Positions 6,072 to 10,006 of a stretch of 10,006 nt of DNA are shown one piece after another. Every line of letters starts with the position of its first letter. Position 1 is the first letter of the stretch. Under the pieces are notes generated by a model. That model ran no database searches. It was not told the origin of the DNA and saw nothing but the letters and a program-made list of their open reading frames with translations. This DNA is from an uncultured Verrucomicrobia subdivision 3 bacterium (GTDB lineage Bacteria; Verrucomicrobiota; Verrucomicrobiae; Limisphaerales; UBA11358), in NCBI GenBank assembly GCA_903921455.1, contig CAIXPZ010000282.1:1-10006 (forward strand), in the 5' to 3' direction. The translations under genes and the position numbers were made by a program.

Positions 6072-9000
6072 ATGCCGCCCGACGCCACCTTTGAGTCTTT
6101 TGAAAAAGAACTTAACCGTCTCGTCGAATCCTTCGGCCAGCGCCTCCAGGAACTGAAAAAGCCCGGTTACGCCGAAGCGCAGTTGCGCGATGATTTCCTG
6201 AATCCCTTTTTCCGCGCCCTCGGCTGGGACATGGAAAACCGCGCCGGCCTCATCCAGCGCGAGCGCGAAGTCGAGATCGAGAGCGCCACCCAGATCGGCG
6301 GCGGTCGCAAGCGCGCTGATTACCTGTTCCGCGTGGACAAGCGCGACCGCTTCGTCTGCGAGGCCAAAAAACCTGCCGAGGAACTCCACGCCCGCTACGC
6401 CTTCCAAGCCAAACGCTACGCCTGGAACAAGGGCGTCTGGGTGGCCATCCTCACCGATTTCGAGGAATTCAAAATCTATCTCGTCGGCGGCAAGCCCCAC
6501 CTCGACGAGCCGCAGGTGGGCGAATGGAAAAGCTGGCACTTCAAAGAATACCCGGCCAAGGCCCGCGAGCTGTGGGACCTGCTCGCGCGCGACCGCATCG
6601 CCGCCGGCAGCATCGACGCCGCCCTGGAAGCGCTCCCGAAAAAAGCCGCCGGCACCGGCAAGGCCCGCCAGCCTTGGCTCATCAAGCCCGACCGCAATCG
6701 CGCCCTCGACACCGATTTCCTGGAATTCCTCGACGAGACCCGCCGCGACCTCGCCTCGGACATCTACAAAAACAACGACCACGGCGAACTGCTCGCCGGC
6801 AACCGGCTCACCGAGGCCTGCCAGCGCGTCATTGACCGCATTCTATTCCTGCGCATCTGCGAAGACCGCGATATTGACACCGGCCGGAAGCTGCAGGCCA
6901 TCGTGGATACCTGGCGCAAAAACGCCGGTGATCCCGACACCGGCCGCCGCGCCCACCAGCAGCCGTTTGAAATGCACGACCAGCCGCCCGCCAGTCCGGT
7001 CGCTGCCGGCCCGCGTGCCCCTGCGGATTCACTCTGGAGCGCCGTCGTCCGCCATTTTCGCGCCCTCGACCGCCGCCCGCCCACGACCGTGCCGTTTTTC
7101 AATGGCAACCTCTTCAAGCCGCACTTTACCGAAACCCTCGTCATCGGCGACGAATGGCTCGCCGGCTTCATCGGCGATTTGAGCGACGACGCATCGCCCT
7201 ACCTCTTCAACGTCATCGACGTGGAAATTCTCGGCAGCGTCTATGAGCGCTTTCTCGGCAAGGTCGTCCGCCCCCAGGGCCGCGGCATCACCATCGAGGA
7301 AAAGCCCGAAGTCCGCAAAGCCGGCGGCGTCTATTACACCCCGCGCTACATCGTGGATTACATCGTCGAGCAGACCGCCGGCAAATTGCTGGATGCCATT
7401 TCCCAACCTGGTAGCAGCCGACGTGAGGAGGCTCCAACCAGTTCCGGTGTGAACGAAAGCCAGGGATTCGTCGCCCTCAAAGATTTCGAGAAACAAACCT
7501 CCGCCCTGCGCCTGCTCGATCCCGCCTGCGGTTCCGGCTCCTTCCTCATCCGCGCCTTCGAGCGCGTCTGCGAGCACTGGCTCCGCTGGCTCACCCTCCA
7601 ATTGCCGGATAAAGCCGGGGCCGCCGAGCCCGTGGATTGGGAAAAACACCAGCAGAAACCCGTCGGCGCCAGGATTGACGCCCCCCGGCTCAAGGACGAC
7701 CGGGCCGACTGGCTCAAGCGCCACCGCCAGCTCTGCTGGCTGGATGAATCCACCGGCGACCTCCATCTCACCATCCATCTCAAGCGCCTGATTCTGACCC
7801 ACAACATTTACGGCGTGGATCTGGACGCCGCCGCCGTGGAGGTCACCCAGCTCTCGCTCTACCTCAAGATGCTGGAGAACGAGACCCGCACCACCCTCCA
7901 GCGCCAGCGCGAACTCCTGAGTGACGAGGCCGACATCGCCCTCCTGCCGCCCTTGCAGGACAACATCAAGCATGGCAACTCCCTCATCGCCTCCGACTTC
8001 TCCATGATGCCCGAAGAACTCGTGCGCGTGCACGCCTTCGACTGGCCGGTCCAATTCGCCGCCATCATGAAAGCCGGCGGCTTCGACGCCGTTGTCGGCA
8101 ATCCGCCTTACAGAATGTTGCAGCCACACAACACAGAGGAACAAGAGTTGCAGTATTTGAAAGAGAACTACGTTGCAGCAGAATTCAAGATTGAACTCTT
8201 CCATCTGTTTTTACAAAGGGGCGTATCGTTGCTAAAGAAGTATGGCTATCACGGGCATATTGTCCCAACAACGCTACTGAATAATGTGTATGCCGAAAGT
8301 CTTCGACGTTGGTTAATGGAGCGATGCGTCATCCAAAACATTTCCGTTGCTGAGGGGCGCGTGTTTGAGGATGCGGACGTTCATACGTCAGTAATTATTT
8401 TCAGAAGCGAACCAAGCGACAAAGTGCGAATGGAGCATGACGTTCTGACGACTTCTGATCTTTCAGAGAATTTTACCAAATCGCCGACCAATTTCACTTG
8501 CACGAAGCAAAAACGATTTACCGCGTTGCCCGGTGCAAATTGGAACATACTATTGAACGAAAGCAATGCGCCTCTCTTTGAAAAACTAAATGCCAAATGT
8601 GTTCCGTTGGAAAAGGTGAGCAAGATCAATCGTGGTCTGATTACTGGCGATCGGGAGAAGTATTTTTCAGCGCAAAAACTCACCGCAAAACACAAACCGA
8701 TTCTTGCTGGTGCGGATGTCCACCGTTACTCCACGAACCCGTCTTCGGAATTTGTTTTGTTTGAACGTCCCAAAACATCTGGAGGTTGCTGGGATTCTGA
8801 TGTTCATCTTGCACCGCATAAAATAGTCATTCGTCAGATAGGCGTTGCGCCAACCGCAAGCGTCATTACCGAGCCGATTGCCGTGACAGGAAACATTTTC
8901 ACGGTGATGGCAAGTTCGCTAGAGGAGGAGAAATATCTTCTGGCGATAATCAACTCGAAGCTCACGGCTTATTTCTGGCGAATAATGTTTGCTGATTTCA

Positions 9001-9119
9001 AATCATCATTTCCGCAAGTTACGATATTCAGCCTTTCTCAAGTTCCAGTTCGGAAAATTGATTTGAAAAAAGCCCGCCGACAAAGCACGCCACGACAAAC
9101 TCGTGGCGCTGGTGGATAA
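6072..9119 (+). CDS. Type IIG (Eco57I-like) restriction endonuclease-N6-adenine methyltransferase fusion, C-terminus altered by frameshift
   Basis: This single chain, 1015 residues as read, combines cleavage, methylation and recognition. The N-terminal nuclease has a PD-(D/E)xK pattern: Asp83 in KRADYLF and Glu97-Ala-Lys99 in VCEAKKP. A helical linker follows (about 200-330), then the Eco57I-type adenine methyltransferase: GGVYYTPRYIVDYIV at about 417-431, SAM-binding motif I DPACGSGSF from Asp483, and catalytic NPPY at 677-680. The C-terminal part holds the TaqI-like specificity region (INRGLITGDREKYF, KPILAGADVHRY, LLAIINSKL). The product would methylate and cut a specific site, protecting against foreign DNA. 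Bases 8112 to about 9065 are much lower in GC than the rest. At a run of six A (9066-9071) the frame shifts, so residues 1001-1015 are aberrant and the usual tail lies in the +1 frame to 9282. No Shine-Dalgarno is seen before ATG 6072. Confidence 0.88.
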   Translation: MPPDATFESFEKELNRLVESFGQRLQELKKPGYAEAQLRDDFLNPFFRALGWDMENRAGLIQREREVEIESATQIGGGRKRADYLFRVDKRDRFVCEAKKPAEELHARYAFQAKRYAWNKGVWVAILTDFEEFKIYLVGGKPHLDEPQVGEWKSWHFKEYPAKARELWDLLARDRIAAGSIDAALEALPKKAAGTGKARQPWLIKPDRNRALDTDFLEFLDETRRDLASDIYKNNDHGELLAGNRLTEACQRVIDRILFLRICEDRDIDTGRKLQAIVDTWRKNAGDPDTGRRAHQQPFEMHDQPPASPVAAGPRAPADSLWSAVVRHFRALDRRPPTTVPFFNGNLFKPHFTETLVIGDEWLAGFIGDLSDDASPYLFNVIDVEILGSVYERFLGKVVRPQGRGITIEEKPEVRKAGGVYYTPRYIVDYIVEQTAGKLLDAISQPGSSRREEAPTSSGVNESQGFVALKDFEKQTSALRLLDPACGSGSFLIRAFERVCEHWLRWLTLQLPDKAGAAEPVDWEKHQQKPVGARIDAPRLKDDRADWLKRHRQLCWLDESTGDLHLTIHLKRLILTHNIYGVDLDAAAVEVTQLSLYLKMLENETRTTLQRQRELLSDEADIALLPPLQDNIKHGNSLIASDFSMMPEELVRVHAFDWPVQFAAIMKAGGFDAVVGNPPYRMLQPHNTEEQELQYLKENYVAAEFKIELFHLFLQRGVSLLKKYGYHGHIVPTTLLNNVYAESLRRWLMERCVIQNISVAEGRVFEDADVHTSVIIFRSEPSDKVRMEHDVLTTSDLSENFTKSPTNFTCTKQKRFTALPGANWNILLNESNAPLFEKLNAKCVPLEKVSKINRGLITGDREKYFSAQKLTAKHKPILAGADVHRYSTNPSSEFVLFERPKTSGGCWDSDVHLAPHKIVIRQIGVAPTASVITEPIAVTGNIFTVMASSLEEEKYLLAIINSKLTAYFWRIMFADFKSSFPQVTIFSLSQVPVRKIDLKKARRQSTPRQTRGAGG
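7405..7443. repeat. Short hairpin-like insert within the methyltransferase gene
   Basis: The 39-base stretch is bounded by aacctggt (7405-7412) and accagtt (7437-7443), complementary except for one bulged base, with inner arms agcc (7416-7419) and ggct (7430-7433). It encodes roughly residues 445-457 (PGSSRREEAPTS), a hydrophilic stretch between the YYTP region and motif I that does not look like family sequence. From memory, the gtagcagccgacgtgaggag core resembles a dispersed repeat of Verrucomicrobia genomes whose reverse-strand translation gives SLLTSAAT; I could not verify this. Confidence 0.5.
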
Positions 9120-9282
9120 AATGTTGGGTTTGATGCCCAAACTGCGCGCGGCCACGGCAGATTCGGAAAAAGCCGTGCTGCAAAACGCCGTCACCGCCAC
9201 CGACCAGCAAATCGACGCCCTGGTCTATGAACTTTACGGCCTGACGCCGGAGGAAATCAAACTCGTGGAGGGCGGGCAGTGA
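9073..9282 (+). pseudogene. Out-of-frame C-terminal tail of the type IIG enzyme
   Basis: In the +1 frame relative to the main gene, 9073-9282 encodes 69 residues beginning PADKARHDKLVALVDKMLGL and ending DALVYELYGLTPEEIKLVEGG. This is the usual C-terminal end of Eco57I/TaqI-type restriction-methylase proteins: a coiled coil followed by an L-VYELYGLT-EEI motif. Joined to the upstream 1000 residues it would make a protein of about 1069. Removing one A from the run at 9066-9071 restores the frame and gives IDLKKPADKARHD without a break. An ATG at 9121 could be called as a separate 53-residue gene, but that would be an artefact of the frameshift. The stop at 9280-9282 overlaps the next gene's GTG. 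Confidence 0.85.
9267..9271 (+). promoter_or_regulatory. Shine-Dalgarno site for the HEPN-like gene
   Basis: ggagg sits seven bases before the GTG at 9279, inside the end of the restriction gene tail. It is the clearest ribosome-binding site in the window and supports the GTG start. It means the downstream gene need not depend wholly on ribosomes arriving through the frameshifted upstream gene. Confidence 0.65.
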
Positions 9283-9893
9283 AATACGGAACTTCAGCCG
9301 AAGTGCTCAAGCCGTTGGCAGAATTGGCCTTGCCTGATCCGCGCTTTCAATATGAATGTCTTCAATCGGCGAACGGCGAGCGACCTTTAAACGCTGAGGA
9401 TATACGCGAACGGCTTGAGAGTTGTTCCCGCCTGCATGGCGAAGTGCCTGAGCGCATTCGAACGCAATTTGAAGTGGCGCGAAACCTGATGCTCTACGCC
9501 TACTACGTTTTTGAATTTCAAACGCAGGCTCAACTTCAAGCCTATGCCGCGCTGGAGTATGCCTTGGGCGAGAAATTTGGTTATCCGGCTCGCGAGGTCA
9601 AGCGTGGCGAAGAAATCAAAAAAATTCCACTCATGCTCAAGGAGCTTTTGCGTATGGCCGTGGCAGAAAAAATGATTGTGCCGGAGCGCTTGCCCTCCTT
9701 TGAATATGCCAACCAAAGACGCCAGTGGTTTGCCAAATTTTATGGCGGAGAGTATGTGCCGTTGACGCCGGAAGAATGGATCTCCCTGAGCCAGAATCAT
9801 ATTACTCATTTGCGCAACCATATCGCCCACGGCAAACCGTTTCTCCACCTCTCAAGTGCGTTTAGTCGTATGCGGCTGACGGTCCACGCCTAG
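9279..9893 (+). CDS. Small restriction-associated protein with HEPN-like RNxxxH motif
   Basis: The 204-residue product is mostly helical by appearance and has no signal peptide. A central stretch (FEVARNLMLYAYYVFEFQTQ, then LQAYAALEYALGEKFGYP, about residues 66-107) and the end HLRNHIAHGKPFL (Arg179, Asn180, His184) resemble HEPN-fold proteins, where Rx4H forms an RNase or nucleotide-transfer active site. HEPN proteins often act as toxins or abortive-infection effectors, and genes of this kind occur beside restriction systems. The exact subfamily is not recognised and the catalytic role is inference. The GTG start overlaps the TGA of the restriction gene's original frame (GTGA) and has a ggagg site, indicating coupled expression. 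The last residues after about 190 may derive from an adjoining insertion element. Base composition is intermediate between the two parts of the restriction gene. Confidence 0.68.
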   Translation: MKYGTSAEVLKPLAELALPDPRFQYECLQSANGERPLNAEDIRERLESCSRLHGEVPERIRTQFEVARNLMLYAYYVFEFQTQAQLQAYAALEYALGEKFGYPAREVKRGEEIKKIPLMLKELLRMAVAEKMIVPERLPSFEYANQRRQWFAKFYGGEYVPLTPEEWISLSQNHITHLRNHIAHGKPFLHLSSAFSRMRLTVHA

Positions 9894-10006
9894 TTTCCGC
9901 CGATGGCCTATGAGACCATGGCCAGATGGAAACATCAAAAACTGAAACCGGCCAGCGACGTTTAACTTCTAAACAGCGGCAGCGATTGCTGGCAAAATTT
10001 TACCAA
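9868..10006 (+). mobile_element. Probable left end of an IS66-type insertion sequence, cut by the window edge
   Basis: The call rests mainly on the partial gene from 9926, which reads like the IS66 accessory protein TnpA. About 60 bases upstream, gtatgcgg at 9868 loosely resembles the GTAAGCG terminal sequence typical of IS66 elements, so this is proposed as the element's left boundary. The inverted partner and target duplication are outside the window. The start coordinate is a guess. Confidence 0.35.
9926..10006 (+). CDS. Start of an IS66 TnpA-like / transposase-associated helix-turn-helix protein, truncated by window end
   Basis: The 27 visible codons give METSKTETGQRRLTS followed by KQRQRLLAKFYQ and run off the right edge without a stop. 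A short polar start followed by 'R-x-x-x-x-x-Q-R-x-x-L-L-x-x-F/Y' is how small IS66 accessory proteins and related transposase HTH domains begin; these recruit the transposase or bind the element's DNA ends. Too little is visible to fix the family. It follows the HEPN-like gene after 32 bases in the same direction, and no clear Shine-Dalgarno precedes it. A Xre/MerR-like regulator is a less likely alternative. Confidence 0.5.
   Translation, partial: METSKTETGQRRLTSKQRQRLLAKFYQ

Noticed and set aside
7029..8204. Long open frame on the - strand (391 codons) inside the restriction-methylase gene
   Set aside because: It lies wholly opposite a gene with clear nuclease and methyltransferase motifs, shows no family motifs of its own, and is the expected by-product of high-GC coding DNA.
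9066..9072. Classic -1 programmed frameshift at A AAA AAG
   Set aside because: The zero frame reads AAA AAA GCC, and the tail needs a +1 (or -2) shift, so the register does not fit -1 slippage; no downstream pseudoknot is evident.
9121..9282. Possible independent 53-residue gene starting at ATG 9121
   Set aside because: Its sequence is the second part of the conserved C-terminal tail of the upstream restriction-methylase, separated only by the frameshift.
9903..9965. Short open frame from ATG 9903 in the same frame as the HEPN-like gene after its stop
   Set aside because: It is about 20 codons, overlaps the better-supported start at 9926, and could be readthrough remnant; nothing supports expression.

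Overview
The window looks like chromosomal DNA of a Verrucomicrobiota bacterium, probably of the Pedosphaeraceae/Limisphaerales type. This is an inference from protein style, not a database match. The signs are a short secreted protein with a C-terminal 'PGKTYTVQY...QRFYRL' ending, an S74-chaperone surface protein, a rhomboid with a C-terminal 'LDKI..HGI.SLT..E' segment, fairly high GC, and few recognisable Shine-Dalgarno sites. All supported genes are on the + strand.

Left half (1-4791), ordinary chromosomal genes: the C-terminal part or whole of a repeat-rich surface protein ending in an intramolecular chaperone (peptidase S74) domain; a small secreted protein; a rhomboid intramembrane protease; a DMT/EamA transporter that overlaps it by 4 bp; and adenylosuccinate lyase (purB). 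The first four are tightly packed with overlaps or gaps of 20 bp or less. purB follows a 79-bp gap that holds a 16-bp-period direct repeat.

Right half (4792-10006), accessory island: a tyrosine recombinase starts just after purB, followed by a large single-chain type IIG (Eco57I-like) restriction-methyltransferase. Overlapping that gene's original stop by 4 bp is a small gene with a HEPN-like RNxxxH motif and the clearest Shine-Dalgarno site in the window. The start of what looks like an IS66-type transposase-associated gene runs off the right edge. The layout suggests a mobile defence cassette whose far end lies outside the window.

The most interesting region is inside the restriction enzyme. 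Directly after the NPPY catalytic motif the base composition falls from about 63% to about 37% GC (hand counts on single 60-base lines). It recovers abruptly near 9072, where a run of six A residues shifts the frame and cuts off the conserved C-terminal tail. That tail is still intact in the +1 frame up to 9282. This pattern fits replacement of the target-recognition module, with the frameshift at the distal junction. A second oddity is a short hairpin-like repeat inserted in frame just before methyltransferase motif I.

No tRNA, rRNA or CRISPR array is visible. No gap longer than 300 bases lacks a gene.
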